From the NCBI GenBank assembly GCA_000435635.1, contig FR882153.1, positions 54,011 through 80,432 of the forward strand: a DNA stretch of 26,422 bases, given 5' to 3'. This document shows positions 6,201 through 16,329 of the stretch, in pieces. The position numbers and the translations under genes are program-made. The notes below the pieces were generated by a model. It was not told the DNA's origin. It was given only the letters and a program-made list of their open reading frames with translations, and did not search any database. How positions within the stretch are numbered: position 1 is the stretch's first letter; each line of letters begins with the position of its first letter. The stretch comes from Prevotella sp. CAG:1320 (GTDB lineage: Bacteria > Bacteroidota > Bacteroidia > Bacteroidales > Bacteroidaceae).

Positions 6201-8337
6201 CAAGAAAGTCAGTCCAAGATATAACGCCATCGCCATTGTCATGACGTTGCTCTCCATCTGTGTGGTGGCTAAGGCCTTCTACACTATGAGCGCGAAGCGG
6301 GATTTCTGGATGCAGGTGGCTGACAGGGTAAAGAACGACTCCGTTCCCGTGAAACCCGCGCGCGGCAACATTTTGAGTTGCGACGGGCAGCTGATGGCCA
6401 GCTCACTTCCTGAATTCAAGATGTATATGGACTTCAAGGCTTTGCGCACAGCCGAGAACGATAGTTTATGGGAGGTAAAACTGGATTCTATCTGCCAAGG
6501 ACTCAACGATATATTTCCCGAGAAATCCGCCAAGAAGTTCCGGGAAGACTTGGAGGAAGGACGCCAGAAGCAGAGCATGCATTGGGCGATATGGAACCGG
6601 CGCGTGGATTATAATACATATACAGAGGTGAAGAAGCTGCCCGTCTTCCGCCTCTCTTCCTATAAAGGTGGTTTTCATGTGGAGGAGTTCAACGCCCGCA
6701 AACGTTCTTACGGTTCGCTGGCAGGCAGGACCATCGGCGCCATGTATGGCGCGAAAGACACGGCGAGATTCGGCCTGGAATTGTCTTATGATTCCATCTT
6801 GCGCGGAAAATACGGCATTGTGCATCGTCGCAAGATACGCAATAAGTTCTTGAACATTACGGATACGCCTCCTGTAGATGGTGCCGATATCGTGACTACG
6901 ATAGACGTGGGAATCCAGGACTTGGCTGAACGGGCGGTGCTGGATGAATTAAAGAAGATTAATGGCAATGTGGGCGTGGCCATCGTGATGGAGGTGAGCA
7001 CGGGAGACATCAAGGCTATCGTCAACATGGAGAAGTGTATCGATGGAGAATACCGTGAAGTGCGCAACCATGCGGTCAGTGACTTGCTGGAGCCGGGGTC
7101 TGTATTCAAGACAGCCTCCATTATGGTGGCTCTCGACGACGGAGTGGTGGATACCACATATCATGTAGAGACCGCGGCCGGTGTATGGAATATGTATGGT
7201 CGGGATATGAAGGACCACAACTGGCGCAAAGGCGGCTATGGCATGCTCACCTTGCCACAGACCTTGATGTTTAGCTCTAATGTTGGCGTGAGCAGGATAG
7301 TCGATGATCATTACAGAAACCATCCCGAGAAGTTTGTGGAAGGTATCTATCGTACGGGGTTGGCCGATGATTTGCAAATTCCGTTGATGGGATCTACTCC
7401 GGCGCGTATTCGAATGCCTCACAAGAACAAGCGTGGGCAATACGATAACTGGAGCAAGACCGCCTTGCCATGGATGAGCATCGGCTATGAGACGCAAATA
7501 CCGCCCATATCTACCTTGACGTTCTATAACGCGATTGCCAATAATGGTAAGATGATGCGTCCAAGGTTTGTTTCAAGGGTGGAGAAAGACGGCCAGACCA
7601 TCATGGAATTTCCGCCCGTGGTCATGAGGGAGAGGATATGTAAGGAGAAAACTCTAGGAGAGATACAGACGATCTTGGAGCACGTGGTGAGCCAGGGACT
7701 TGGAAAGAAAGCGGGTTCACCCTCGTTCAAGGTGGCTGGCAAGACAGGCACGGCGCAAATCTCTCAGGGGGCGGGTGGTTACAAGGTAGGCATTACCAAC
7801 TACTTGTTGAGCTTTGCGGGTTATTTCCCAGCCGACGCACCTCGCTATAGCTGTATTGTCTGTATACAGAAGAGCGGGCTTCCCGCCTCTGGAGGAGGTA
7901 TGAGCGGATTAGTCTTCCACAATATTGCGGAAGGCATTATGGCCCAAAGTTTGAAATTGGACGTGAAAGATGCCCGTGATTCCCTTTCCGTTTGTGTACC
8001 CGATGTTAAGCGAGGCAATGTGCTTGCGGCCGACTATGTGTTGCGTCACTTAGGCATCACCACCGATACCCCTTGGTCAGGAAGCTATACTAAGGGTGGT
8101 CCCGTGTGGGGAGTGGCTCATAAGGAACATAATCGTGTGAAGCTTTCTAGCCAAAAGTTACCTGCGCTCGCCAAGGTACCCGACGTGAAAGGCATGGGTG
8201 CTCGTGACGCGGTATATTTGCTGGAAAGCAGAGGCATCAAGGTGAGGATACAGGGTAGGGGAAAAGTGGTGGAGCAATCGCTTGCCCCAGGTAGCTCATG
8301 CAGGAAGAACGCCATCTGTGAGATAAGGCTAAAATAA
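6184..8337 (+). CDS. ftsI: Septal penicillin-binding protein (FtsI/PBP3-type transpeptidase)
   Basis: 717-aa class B penicillin-binding protein that cross-links septal peptidoglycan. It has one N-terminal membrane helix (about residues 12-32), then the dimerisation/pedestal domain starting at KPARGNILSCDGQLMASS. The transpeptidase domain has all three motifs: S306-V-F-K309 (nucleophile serine), S364-S-N366, and K520-T-G522. The last ~60 residues (PDVKGMGARDAVYLLESRGI onward) form a PASTA domain, a peptidoglycan/lipid II-sensing module that is absent from E. coli FtsI. The ATG at 6184 lies inside the end of the ftsL-like gene; murE follows after 27 bases. Confidence 0.95.
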   Translation: MSKFDNKKVSPRYNAIAIVMTLLSICVVAKAFYTMSAKRDFWMQVADRVKNDSVPVKPARGNILSCDGQLMASSLPEFKMYMDFKALRTAENDSLWEVKLDSICQGLNDIFPEKSAKKFREDLEEGRQKQSMHWAIWNRRVDYNTYTEVKKLPVFRLSSYKGGFHVEEFNARKRSYGSLAGRTIGAMYGAKDTARFGLELSYDSILRGKYGIVHRRKIRNKFLNITDTPPVDGADIVTTIDVGIQDLAERAVLDELKKINGNVGVAIVMEVSTGDIKAIVNMEKCIDGEYREVRNHAVSDLLEPGSVFKTASIMVALDDGVVDTTYHVETAAGVWNMYGRDMKDHNWRKGGYGMLTLPQTLMFSSNVGVSRIVDDHYRNHPEKFVEGIYRTGLADDLQIPLMGSTPARIRMPHKNKRGQYDNWSKTALPWMSIGYETQIPPISTLTFYNAIANNGKMMRPRFVSRVEKDGQTIMEFPPVVMRERICKEKTLGEIQTILEHVVSQGLGKKAGSPSFKVAGKTGTAQISQGAGGYKVGITNYLLSFAGYFPADAPRYSCIVCIQKSGLPASGGGMSGLVFHNIAEGIMAQSLKLDVKDARDSLSVCVPDVKRGNVLAADYVLRHLGITTDTPWSGSYTKGGPVWGVAHKEHNRVKLSSQKLPALAKVPDVKGMGARDAVYLLESRGIKVRIQGRGKVVEQSLAPGSSCRKNAICEIRLK

Positions 8338-8364
8338 AACAAGAAACCAAAGAGGAGTACGCAA

Positions 8365-9819
8365 ATGATATTGAAAGATTTATTGCGGGGTATCCGCGTA
8401 ATGGAAACGATTGGCAGCGAGGAGACAGAGATAAGCGGCGTAGCTATAGATTCTCGTAAGGTTACGAAGGGAGGCTTGTTCGTCGCGATGAAAGGTACGC
8501 AAGTCGATGGCCACAAGTTTATTCCCAAGGCTATCGAACTGGGAGCCGCCGCCATTCTCTGCGAGAACCTGCCTGATAATTTGGAAGAGGGAGTTGCTTA
8601 TGTAGTAGTACCCGATACGGAAGATATCGTTGGCGAGGTGGCCACTAGATTCTATGGCAATCCTTCTGAAAAGTTGAAGTTGGTGGGAGTTACAGGCACT
8701 AATGGCAAGACAACGATTGCCACCCTGTTGTATAATATGTTTCGCAAGTTTGGTCACAAATGTGGCTTGCTGTCCACAGTGTGCAACTATATTGAGGAGG
8801 AGGCTATACCCGCCGACCACACCACGCCTGACCCCATTGAGCTGAACGAGTTGCTGGCAAGAATGGTGGAAGCGGGTTGCGAATATGCCTTCATGGAATG
8901 TTCTTCCCATGCTATCGCCCAGAAACGCATTGGCGGCTTGAAGTTCGCGGGTGGCATCTTCACCAACCTCACCCGAGACCATTTGGATTATCATAAGACC
9001 TTTGAGAATTACCGGAATGCTAAAAAGGCTTTCTTTGACGGGTTGCCTAAAAGCGCTTTCGCCATTACCAATGCTGACGACAGGAATGGACTGGTGATGA
9101 CACAAAACACGAAGGCCGTCGTGAAAACTTATTCCACTAGAAGTGCCGCCGATTTTAAGGCAAGGATATTGGAATGCCATTTTGAGGGAATGTACTTGGA
9201 GATAGACAATCGGGAAGTAGGCGTGCAATTCATAGGTAAGTTTAACGTGAGCAACCTGCTGGCGGTCTATGGCGCTGCCGTTATGTTAGGCAAGCATCCC
9301 GAAGATATCTTGTTGGTGATGAGTACCTTGCATAGTGTGAGCGGGCGCTTGGAGCCAATCCGTTCTCCCGAAGGTTATACGGCAGTGGTGGACTATGCCC
9401 ATACGCCTGACGCGTTGGAGAATGTACTCAATGCCATTCATGAAGTGCTCAATGGCAAAGGGCAGGTAATTACCGTGTGTGGTGCTGGAGGCAATAGGGA
9501 CAAGGGCAAACGGCCATTGATGGCGCAAGAAGCGGTTAAACAGAGTGATAAGGTGATTTTCACGAGCGATAATCCTCGTTTCGAGGAGCCGCAAGATATC
9601 ATCGACGACATGTTGGCGGGACTGAATGACCACCAAAAACGCAAGGCGTTGACCATCGTAGACCGCAAGGAGGCTATTCGCACTGCTTGTATGTTGGCAG
9701 GAAAAGGCGATGTCGTTCTCATTGCGGGTAAGGGTCATGAGGATTACCAAGAGGTGAAAGGCGTAAAGCACCACTTCGATGACAAAGAGGTAGTGAAGGA
9801 AATCATGGGCATAAAATAA
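8365..9819 (+). CDS. murE: UDP-MurNAc-L-Ala-D-Glu:meso-diaminopimelate ligase
   Basis: 484-aa cytosolic ligase that adds the third residue of the stem peptide with ATP. The ATP loop is [10 protein letters not shown] with K115. D402-N403-P404-R405 is the DNPR motif that recognises meso-diaminopimelate, so the wall is expected to be DAP-type. An unusually good Shine-Dalgarno for this phylum, AGGAG at 8353-8357, stands 7 bases before the ATG. No murF follows; mraY starts 10 bases after the stop, so the D-Ala-D-Ala ligase step must be encoded elsewhere. Confidence 0.97.
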   Translation: MILKDLLRGIRVMETIGSEETEISGVAIDSRKVTKGGLFVAMKGTQVDGHKFIPKAIELGAAAILCENLPDNLEEGVAYVVVPDTEDIVGEVATRFYGNPSEKLKLVGVTGTNGKTTIATLLYNMFRKFGHKCGLLSTVCNYIEEEAIPADHTTPDPIELNELLARMVEAGCEYAFMECSSHAIAQKRIGGLKFAGGIFTNLTRDHLDYHKTFENYRNAKKAFFDGLPKSAFAITNADDRNGLVMTQNTKAVVKTYSTRSAADFKARILECHFEGMYLEIDNREVGVQFIGKFNVSNLLAVYGAAVMLGKHPEDILLVMSTLHSVSGRLEPIRSPEGYTAVVDYAHTPDALENVLNAIHEVLNGKGQVITVCGAGGNRDKGKRPLMAQEAVKQSDKVIFTSDNPRFEEPQDIIDDMLAGLNDHQKRKALTIVDRKEAIRTACMLAGKGDVVLIAGKGHEDYQEVKGVKHHFDDKEVVKEIMGIK

Positions 9820-9829
9820 TTTCAAGGAG

Positions 9830-11098
9830 ATGTTATACTATCTATTTAGGTTTTTGGAGCAATGGGGAATCGCGGGTTCTCACATGTGGGGATATATTTC
9901 TTTCCGCTCCTTGCTGGCGTTGATGCTCTCGCTGGTTATCTCGGCGTGGTTTGGCGAGAGATTTATCAAGTATCTGCGCAAAAAACAAATCACGGAGACG
10001 CAGCGCGATGCCAGTATAGATCCTTTTGGCACCCAAAAGATTGGCGTGCCCTCCATGGGCGGTGTGATTATCATCTTGGCTATTCTGGTTCCAGTTCTCT
10101 TGTTGGGCAGATTGCGTAATATCTATCTCATCCTGATGATTATCACTACCGTGTGGTTGGGCTTCTTAGGAGGAATGGATGATTTCATCAAGATATTCAG
10201 GCGCAATAAAGAAGGCCTGAAAGGTAAATATAAGATAGTGGGACAAGTCGGTATAGGGTTGATTGTGGGCTTGGTATTATGGGCTTCTCCTGACGTGAAA
10301 ATGAATGAAAACCTTGCCATAGACCGACAAGGACAGGAGACTATTGTCAAGCATCGCACAGAAGCCTCAAAATCGCTGAAAACAACTATTCCTTTCGTTA
10401 AGGGCCATAACTTGGACTACTCCCGCATCACCGCGTTTTGCGGTAAATACAAAACCGCGGCGGGATGGGTTTTATTCGTTGTCATGACGATACTGGTGGT
10501 AACAGCTGTTTCCAATGGTGCCAATCTCAATGACGGAATGGATGGCATGTGTGCGGGCAACTCAGCTATCATAGGCGTGGCATTAGGCATATTGGCCTAT
10601 GTCAGTTCGCATATCGAGTTTGCCTCTTATCTTAACATCATGTATATCCCGGGCAGTGAGGAATTGGTGGTGTTCTTCTGCGCTTTCATAGGGGCGCTGA
10701 TAGGTTTCTTGTGGTATAATGCTTACCCAGCCCAGGTGTTTATGGGCGACACGGGTTCATTGACCATCGGTGGTATTATCGCCGTAGGAGCTATCATTAT
10801 TCACAAGGAGTTGATGTTGCCTATTTTATGCGGTATCTTCTTTGTGGAAAGTCTCAGTGTTATCATGCAAGTTTGGTATTACAAGCTTGGTAAGCGTCGA
10901 GGAGTGAAACAGCGTATCTTCAAACGTACGCCCATCCATGATAATTTCCGTACACAGGAATGCCAATTAGATCCTGATTGTTCTTACGTTTTCAAACGTC
11001 CTCGTGGTGCTGTGCACGAATCAAAGATTACCATCCGCTTTTGGATTATCAGCATCATTTTGGCGGCATTGACTATCATCACGTTAAAGATTAGGTGA
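9830..11098 (+). CDS. mraY: Phospho-MurNAc-pentapeptide transferase
   Basis: 422-aa polytopic inner-membrane enzyme that transfers phospho-MurNAc-pentapeptide from UDP to undecaprenyl phosphate, making lipid I. Catalytic signatures are present: GGMDDFIKIF with D117-D118, NGANLNDGMDGM with D235 and D238, and GDTGSLTIGG. An insert of about 60 residues between the second and third catalytic-side helices (about 155-215, including KTTIPFVKGHNLDYS) makes it longer than the ~360-aa E. coli enzyme, as is common in Bacteroidota. AGGAG directly abuts the ATG with no spacer, so it is unlikely to act as a classical Shine-Dalgarno. Confidence 0.96.
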   Translation: MLYYLFRFLEQWGIAGSHMWGYISFRSLLALMLSLVISAWFGERFIKYLRKKQITETQRDASIDPFGTQKIGVPSMGGVIIILAILVPVLLLGRLRNIYLILMIITTVWLGFLGGMDDFIKIFRRNKEGLKGKYKIVGQVGIGLIVGLVLWASPDVKMNENLAIDRQGQETIVKHRTEASKSLKTTIPFVKGHNLDYSRITAFCGKYKTAAGWVLFVVMTILVVTAVSNGANLNDGMDGMCAGNSAIIGVALGILAYVSSHIEFASYLNIMYIPGSEELVVFFCAFIGALIGFLWYNAYPAQVFMGDTGSLTIGGIIAVGAIIIHKELMLPILCGIFFVESLSVIMQVWYYKLGKRRGVKQRIFKRTPIHDNFRTQECQLDPDCSYVFKRPRGAVHESKITIRFWIISIILAALTIITLKIR

Positions 11099-11134
11099 TT
11101 ATAACCAGATATACATTAAATATATAGCATTAAT

Positions 11135-12466
11135 ATGAGTAGAATCGTTGTTTTAGGTGCGGGAGAAAGTGGAGCTGGCGCTGCCGTACTGGCGCGTGCC
11201 AAAGGATTTGACGTGTTTGTGTCCGACAGTTCAAGCATCAAGCCCACATACAAGGAGCTGCTCGACTTGCATGGCATAGAATGGGAAGAAGGCAAGCATA
11301 CAGAGGATAAAATTCTTAATGCGGACGAAGTCATCAAAAGCCCAGGCATCCCTAAGGAGGCCCCCATCGTGCAGAAGTTAATGGGGCAGGGAACTCATAT
11401 CATCAGCGAGATAGAATTCGCGGGTAGATATACCTCTTCTAAGATGATTTGCATTACGGGCAGCAATGGCAAGACCACGACAACTTCTCTTATCTACCAT
11501 ATTTTTAAGGCCGCGGGCTACGATGTGGGGTTGGCAGGCAATATCGGCAAGAGTCTTGCCTTGCAGGTGGCGGAGTCTCCTCATGAGTATTATGTGATAG
11601 AGTTGAGTAGTTTCCAGTTGGACAACATGTATGATTTCCACGCGAATATAGCCATCTTGCTTAATATCACGCCCGATCATTTGGATCGCTATGATAATTG
11701 TATGCAGAACTATGTGGACGCAAAGATGCGCATCATACAGAATCAAGATAGCAACGACAGCTTCATCTATTGGAATGATGACCCCATTATCCGGAAGGAA
11801 TTGGGCAAGTATGACATCAAGGCTGTGAGATGTCCATTCTCCGAAATCAAGGAAAATGGAGTCATAGGTTATATAGAGAAAGGCATCTATAAATTGGAAT
11901 ACCCCACGCCCTTCAACATGGAGCAGGAGGAACTGAGTCTTACGGGCAAGCATAATATTTACAACAGCCTGGCAGCAGGATTGGCTTCCAACATAGCGGG
12001 TATACAGAAGGAAATTATCCGCAAGAGCCTGGGAGACTTCCCTGGCGTAGAGCATAGGCTGGAAAAGGTATGCAAGGTGGCTGGTGTGCAATACATCAAT
12101 GACTCCAAGGCCACAAACGTGGATGCTTGTTGGTATGCTTTGGAAAGCATGACCACCCCAACGATTCTCATTATCGGTGGCAAGGACAAGGGCAATGACT
12201 ACAGTGCCATCATGGACCTGGTGAAAAAGAAGTGCAAGGCTTTGGTCTATCTAGGCGCGGACAACCAGAAACTGCATGATAACTTCGACCAGTTGGGCCT
12301 TCCTGTCAAGGACACTCACAGCATGAAGGAGTGCGTGAAGGCTTGCTATGCCATGGCCACTCCAGGTGACACCGTATTGCTGAGTCCCTGCTGCGCCAGC
12401 TTTGACTTGTTCAAGAACATGGAAGACCGTGGAGAGCAATTCAAGGAACTCGTTAAAAACCTATAG
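11135..12466 (+). CDS. murD: UDP-MurNAc-L-alanine:D-glutamate ligase
   Basis: 443-aa cytosolic Mur ligase adding D-glutamate as the second stem residue. A Rossmann-like N-terminus (VVLGAGESGAGAAVLA) binds the UDP moiety; the ATP loop is ITGSNGKTTTTS with K113; the central NITPDHLDRYDN and ND SKATN-type blocks are in place. The C-terminal part ends LLSPCCASFDLFKNMEDRG, the signature of MurD. It follows mraY after an AT-rich 36-base gap and precedes ftsW by 4 bases. Confidence 0.96.
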   Translation: MSRIVVLGAGESGAGAAVLARAKGFDVFVSDSSSIKPTYKELLDLHGIEWEEGKHTEDKILNADEVIKSPGIPKEAPIVQKLMGQGTHIISEIEFAGRYTSSKMICITGSNGKTTTTSLIYHIFKAAGYDVGLAGNIGKSLALQVAESPHEYYVIELSSFQLDNMYDFHANIAILLNITPDHLDRYDNCMQNYVDAKMRIIQNQDSNDSFIYWNDDPIIRKELGKYDIKAVRCPFSEIKENGVIGYIEKGIYKLEYPTPFNMEQEELSLTGKHNIYNSLAAGLASNIAGIQKEIIRKSLGDFPGVEHRLEKVCKVAGVQYINDSKATNVDACWYALESMTTPTILIIGGKDKGNDYSAIMDLVKKKCKALVYLGADNQKLHDNFDQLGLPVKDTHSMKECVKACYAMATPGDTVLLSPCCASFDLFKNMEDRGEQFKELVKNL

Positions 12467-12470
12467 CTGA

Positions 12471-13760
12471 ATGATCAACAAGACACTGGGAAATATATTC
12501 AAGGGAGACAAGGTCATATGGATGGTGTTCTTTTTCCTCTGTATGATCAGCATCGTGGAGGTTTATTCCGCCTCCAGCTCGCTTACCTATAAATCCGGCC
12601 AGTACGCCTTGCCTGTTATCAAGCATTCTGGTTTCTTGTTGCTAGGTTTGCTGGCTATGGTCATCACGCTCAATATCAAGTGCAAGTACTTCAAGATATT
12701 GACCCCATTCTTGCTGTTCCTGTCTGTCATCTTGTTGCTTTGGGCACTTATCGCGGGTCATAATGCCAACGATGCCAGCCGCTGGGTGGAGATATTGGGC
12801 TTCAGGTTCCAGCCCTCCGAGATAGCCAAGGGAACCTTGGTGCTTACGGTTGCCCAGATATTGAGTGCCACGCAAACGGAAAAGGGTGCCGACAAGAGGG
12901 CTTTCACTTATATTCTTATCGTATGCGCACTCATCATCCCGCTTATTGCCCTTGAGAATCTATCCACGGGGATGCTCTTGGCGCTTACGGTGTTGTTGAT
13001 GATGATCGTGGGACGTGTTCCGGCCAGCCAGATAGGAAAGCTCGTGGGCGTAAGCACGATTATCATCGTGGGCATCGTGGCGCTTGTCCTGTTGGTGGGC
13101 AAAGATGAGGCTCCCGCTAATCCGCGCCAGGAACTGACAGAGCAAATATCTAAGGTGGAGGAGAAAGAGCAGGAAGCCGAGGAAGGCGGTTTGGCTAAAC
13201 TGCTGCATAGGGCTGATACTTGGAAAGCTCGTATTTTGAAATTTCTGGATGATAAACCTGTCAATCCCGAGGATGTGGATATCATGGACAAGGATATGCA
13301 AGTGGCACATGCCAATATCGCCATAGCTTCCTCTAATTATATAGGTAAAGGGCCTGGCAATTCGGATGAGCGGGATTTCCTTTCCCAGGCGTTTTCCGAT
13401 TTCATCTATGCTATCATTATTGAGGAAACAGGCATAGCGGGAGCCACATTTGTGGCGTTACTTTACGTGATATTGCTTTTCCGGGGAGGGAGAATAGCTA
13501 ATCGTTGCGAGAACAACTTCCCCGCGTTTCTTACGATGGGTTTATGTATTATGCTTGTGACGCAGGCTTTATTTAATATGATGGTGGCGGTGGGCTTGGC
13601 TCCCGTTACAGGTCAACCGCTTCCTCTTATTAGCAGAGGAGGAACCTCATCCGTGCTGAATTGTATCTATATAGGTGTGATATTGAGCGTGAGTCGTTCT
13701 GCCAAGAAGCGGGAAGGTTTGCAAACCATGCCCGTTAAGCAGGAAGTGCCTAAATCGTAA
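12471..13760 (+). CDS. ftsW: Septal peptidoglycan glycosyltransferase FtsW
   Basis: 429-aa SEDS-family polytopic membrane protein that polymerises lipid II at the septum together with FtsI. Family marks are the early block RWVEILGFRFQPSEIAKG and the C-terminal PLPLISRGGTSSVLNC. A charged loop in the middle (about residues 218-285, rich in Glu/Lys) corresponds to the large extracytoplasmic loop. The gene starts 4 bases after murD. The 77 bases to murG form the largest gap in this part of the cluster. Confidence 0.95.
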   Translation: MINKTLGNIFKGDKVIWMVFFFLCMISIVEVYSASSSLTYKSGQYALPVIKHSGFLLLGLLAMVITLNIKCKYFKILTPFLLFLSVILLLWALIAGHNANDASRWVEILGFRFQPSEIAKGTLVLTVAQILSATQTEKGADKRAFTYILIVCALIIPLIALENLSTGMLLALTVLLMMIVGRVPASQIGKLVGVSTIIIVGIVALVLLVGKDEAPANPRQELTEQISKVEEKEQEAEEGGLAKLLHRADTWKARILKFLDDKPVNPEDVDIMDKDMQVAHANIAIASSNYIGKGPGNSDERDFLSQAFSDFIYAIIIEETGIAGATFVALLYVILLFRGGRIANRCENNFPAFLTMGLCIMLVTQALFNMMVAVGLAPVTGQPLPLISRGGTSSVLNCIYIGVILSVSRSAKKREGLQTMPVKQEVPKS

Positions 13761-13810
13761 AAGGTTTGGAGAAATTTGTCTAAAAATAACTCTAAGAGGA
13801 ATATTTTAAT

Positions 13811-13818
13811 TACTTTCG
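13811..13818 (+). promoter_or_regulatory. Possible internal promoter before murG
   Basis: TACTTTCG differs from TAnnTTTG at one base and lies 20 bases before the murG ATG, in the widest gap so far in the cluster. The nearest upstream TTTG (13775-13778) is too far away (32 bases) to be a normal -33 partner, so the call is weak. Confidence 0.35.
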
Positions 13819-13837
13819 CGGTACAAACTTATTGGTT

Positions 13838-14950
13838 ATGGATAAAGAACTAAGAATCATCATCAGTGGAGGTGGAACTGGTGGGCATATCTTTCCCGCT
13901 ATATCTATCGCTAATGCCATTAAGTCACAATGCCCTGAGGCAAAGATTTTATTTGTGGGAGCGTTGGGACGCATGGAGATGCAGCGTGTCCCAGCCGCGG
14001 GATATGAGATTAAAGGCTTACCAATCTGTGGGTTTGACCGCAAGCATCTTTTGAAGAACATTGCCGTATTATTTAAGATATGGAAGAGCCAACGTATGGC
14101 CAACAAAATTATACGTCAGTTTAAACCCATGGCGGCTGTAGGCGTGGGTGGTTACGCTAGTGGCCCTACGCTGAATGTATGTGCTAAACATGGTGTCCCT
14201 TGTTTGATACAGGAACAAAACTCTTACGCAGGGGTGACCAATAAACTGTTGGCCAAGAAGGCGGCCAAGATTTGCGTGGCTTACGACAATATGGAGCGCT
14301 TCTTCCCGGCGGAAAAGATTATCGTCACGGGAAATCCCGTAAGGCAGAACCTGTTGGAGAATACACTCACTCCGCAAGAGGCCAGGACTCGATTGGGATT
14401 GTCGCCCGACAAAAAGACGATATTGATTGTAGGGGGAAGCCTCGGTGCCCGTACTATCAATGAAAGCGTATTGCGGCATCTGGACTTGGTGGAAAAGTGT
14501 GGGGCGCAATTTATTTGGCAAACAGGAAAGTATTATCATGCAGATATCGTGAAGGCCTTGGAGGCGCATCGTGAGTTGCCTATGCTGCACGTTTCCGATT
14601 TCATTAGTGACATGGGTTTGGCCTATAAGGCGGCAGACCTTGTGATTAGCCGGGCTGGAGCGAGCAGTATCAGTGAGTTCTGCTTGATAGGAAAGCCTGT
14701 GGTATTGGTGCCTAGCCCCAATGTGGCAGAAGACCATCAAACAAAGAACGCCTTGGCTTTGGTGAATAAAGACGCTGCTCTTTATGTGAAAGACAATGAA
14801 GCTCCAGACCAGCTGCTTGACCTTGCGATCAAGACCGTTAACGATGGTGCCAAGCTGGAGTCTCTTAGTTACAACATCAAGAAGTTGGGCAGGAAGGATT
14901 CTGCCGACACTATTGCGAAGGAGGTAATCAAACTAGCGTTAGGTTTATGA
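13838..14950 (+). CDS. murG: UDP-GlcNAc:lipid I N-acetylglucosaminyltransferase
   Basis: 370-aa peripheral membrane GT-B enzyme converting lipid I to lipid II. The N-terminal glycine loop is SGGGTGGHIFPA (G11-H17), and a second glycine loop GGSLGARTINE starts the C-terminal domain. The donor-site block RAGASSISEFCLIGKPVVLVP and the end-motif EDHQTKNA are as expected. The ATG at 13838 is preferred over an in-frame TTG two codons upstream because it directly precedes the conserved strand. Its last bases, ATGA, overlap the murC start. Confidence 0.96.
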   Translation: MDKELRIIISGGGTGGHIFPAISIANAIKSQCPEAKILFVGALGRMEMQRVPAAGYEIKGLPICGFDRKHLLKNIAVLFKIWKSQRMANKIIRQFKPMAAVGVGGYASGPTLNVCAKHGVPCLIQEQNSYAGVTNKLLAKKAAKICVAYDNMERFFPAEKIIVTGNPVRQNLLENTLTPQEARTRLGLSPDKKTILIVGGSLGARTINESVLRHLDLVEKCGAQFIWQTGKYYHADIVKALEAHRELPMLHVSDFISDMGLAYKAADLVISRAGASSISEFCLIGKPVVLVPSPNVAEDHQTKNALALVNKDAALYVKDNEAPDQLLDLAIKTVNDGAKLESLSYNIKKLGRKDSADTIAKEVIKLALGL

Positions 14951-16329
14951 AACTATCAGAAATAAAATCGGTATATTTTGTCGGAGCGGGCGGCATAGGC
15001 ATGAGTGCTATCGCACGCTACTTCCTGGGCAAGGGGCTGCTTGTCGCGGGATACGACAAGACTTCTTCCAAGCTTACCCAAGATTTGGAACGGGAAGGTA
15101 TGGACATCCATTATGAGGAAGACGTTAACGCTATTCCCCAAGCTTGCCGTGACCCGAAGTCTACGTTGGTGATATATACGCCCGCCATTCCGGATAATCA
15201 TCAAGAATTGGTGTTTTTCCGTGAACAAGGTTTCGAGATAGAGAAAAGGGCACAGGTGTTAGGAAGACTTACCCAAGCCCATAAGGGACTTTGCGTGGCG
15301 GGAACGCATGGCAAGACCACCACTTCCTCTATGTGTGCTCACATCATGCATCAAAGCCATGTGGATTGCAATGCTTTTTTGGGTGGAATCACCAAGAATT
15401 ACCATACAAATTATATCCTATCCGATAAAAGTGATTATGTCGTGATAGAAGCCGACGAGTTTGATCGTAGTTTCCATTGGTTGCGTCCATGGATGACGGT
15501 CATTACCTCTACTGATCCAGACCATTTGGATATCTATGGCACCAAGGATGCTTATTTGGAAAGTTTCCGTCATTATACGGAACTGATACAACCTGGTGGC
15601 GCGCTGATCATCCATCAAGGATTAGAAATGAAGCCCAATGTTTGTCAGGGAGTGATTACTTACGAATACAGTCTTGACAAAGGTGATTTCCATGCTGAGA
15701 ATATAATCATTTCCAATGGAGAAATTTCTTTTGACTTTATTTCTCCCATTGAGAATATCCCCAACGTTGTATTGGGGCAGCCTGTCCCTATTAATATAGA
15801 AAATGGTATTGCCGCTATGGCTATGGCCCAGCTTAATGGCTGTACTGCCGAAGAAATACGACAGGGCATGGGTACATTCCAAGGAGTGGAACGTCGTTTT
15901 GATTTCCAGATCAAGACGGACAAGCTGGTTTTCCTTTCCGATTACGCGCACCATCCCAAGGAGATCCTCCAAAGTGCCAAGAGCATAAGGGAACTTTATC
16001 GGGACAGGAAGATTACGGCCATTTTCCAGCCCCATTTGTATACCCGTACAAGGGACTTTTATCAAGACTTCGCCCAAAGCCTGAGTTTGCTGGACGAGGT
16101 GATTCTTTGCGATATCTATCCCGCCAGGGAACAACCGATACCTGGTGTGACCTCTCAGTTGATATACGACAATCTGCGCCCGGGCATAGAGAAGAGCATG
16201 ATACATAAGGAAGACGTGCTGGACTTGGTGGCCAGTCGATCGTTTGATGTGCTTATTGTGTTGGGAGCGGGAGATCTAGACAATTACGTTCCGCAAATTA
16301 CCAAGATATTGAATGCTAACAATCCATGA
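14947..16329 (+). CDS. murC: UDP-MurNAc:L-alanine ligase
   Basis: 460-aa cytosolic Mur ligase adding the first stem amino acid, L-alanine. It has the N-terminal UDP-binding loop FVGAGGIGMSAIARYF, the MurC-type ATP loop VAGTHGKTTTSS with K123, the block VVIEADEFDRSFHWLRP, and the C-terminal FQPHLYTRTRDFYQDFA. It overlaps murG and ftsQ by 4 bases each (both ATGA), so murG-murC-ftsQ is tightly coupled. No ddl lies between murC and ftsQ, unlike in E. coli. Confidence 0.97.
   Translation: MKLSEIKSVYFVGAGGIGMSAIARYFLGKGLLVAGYDKTSSKLTQDLEREGMDIHYEEDVNAIPQACRDPKSTLVIYTPAIPDNHQELVFFREQGFEIEKRAQVLGRLTQAHKGLCVAGTHGKTTTSSMCAHIMHQSHVDCNAFLGGITKNYHTNYILSDKSDYVVIEADEFDRSFHWLRPWMTVITSTDPDHLDIYGTKDAYLESFRHYTELIQPGGALIIHQGLEMKPNVCQGVITYEYSLDKGDFHAENIIISNGEISFDFISPIENIPNVVLGQPVPINIENGIAAMAMAQLNGCTAEEIRQGMGTFQGVERRFDFQIKTDKLVFLSDYAHHPKEILQSAKSIRELYRDRKITAIFQPHLYTRTRDFYQDFAQSLSLLDEVILCDIYPAREQPIPGVTSQLIYDNLRPGIEKSMIHKEDVLDLVASRSFDVLIVLGAGDLDNYVPQITKILNANNP

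Noticed and set aside
13832..13837. TTG start of murG two codons upstream
   Set aside because: The ATG at 13838 is closer to the conserved N-terminal strand and a better start codon.
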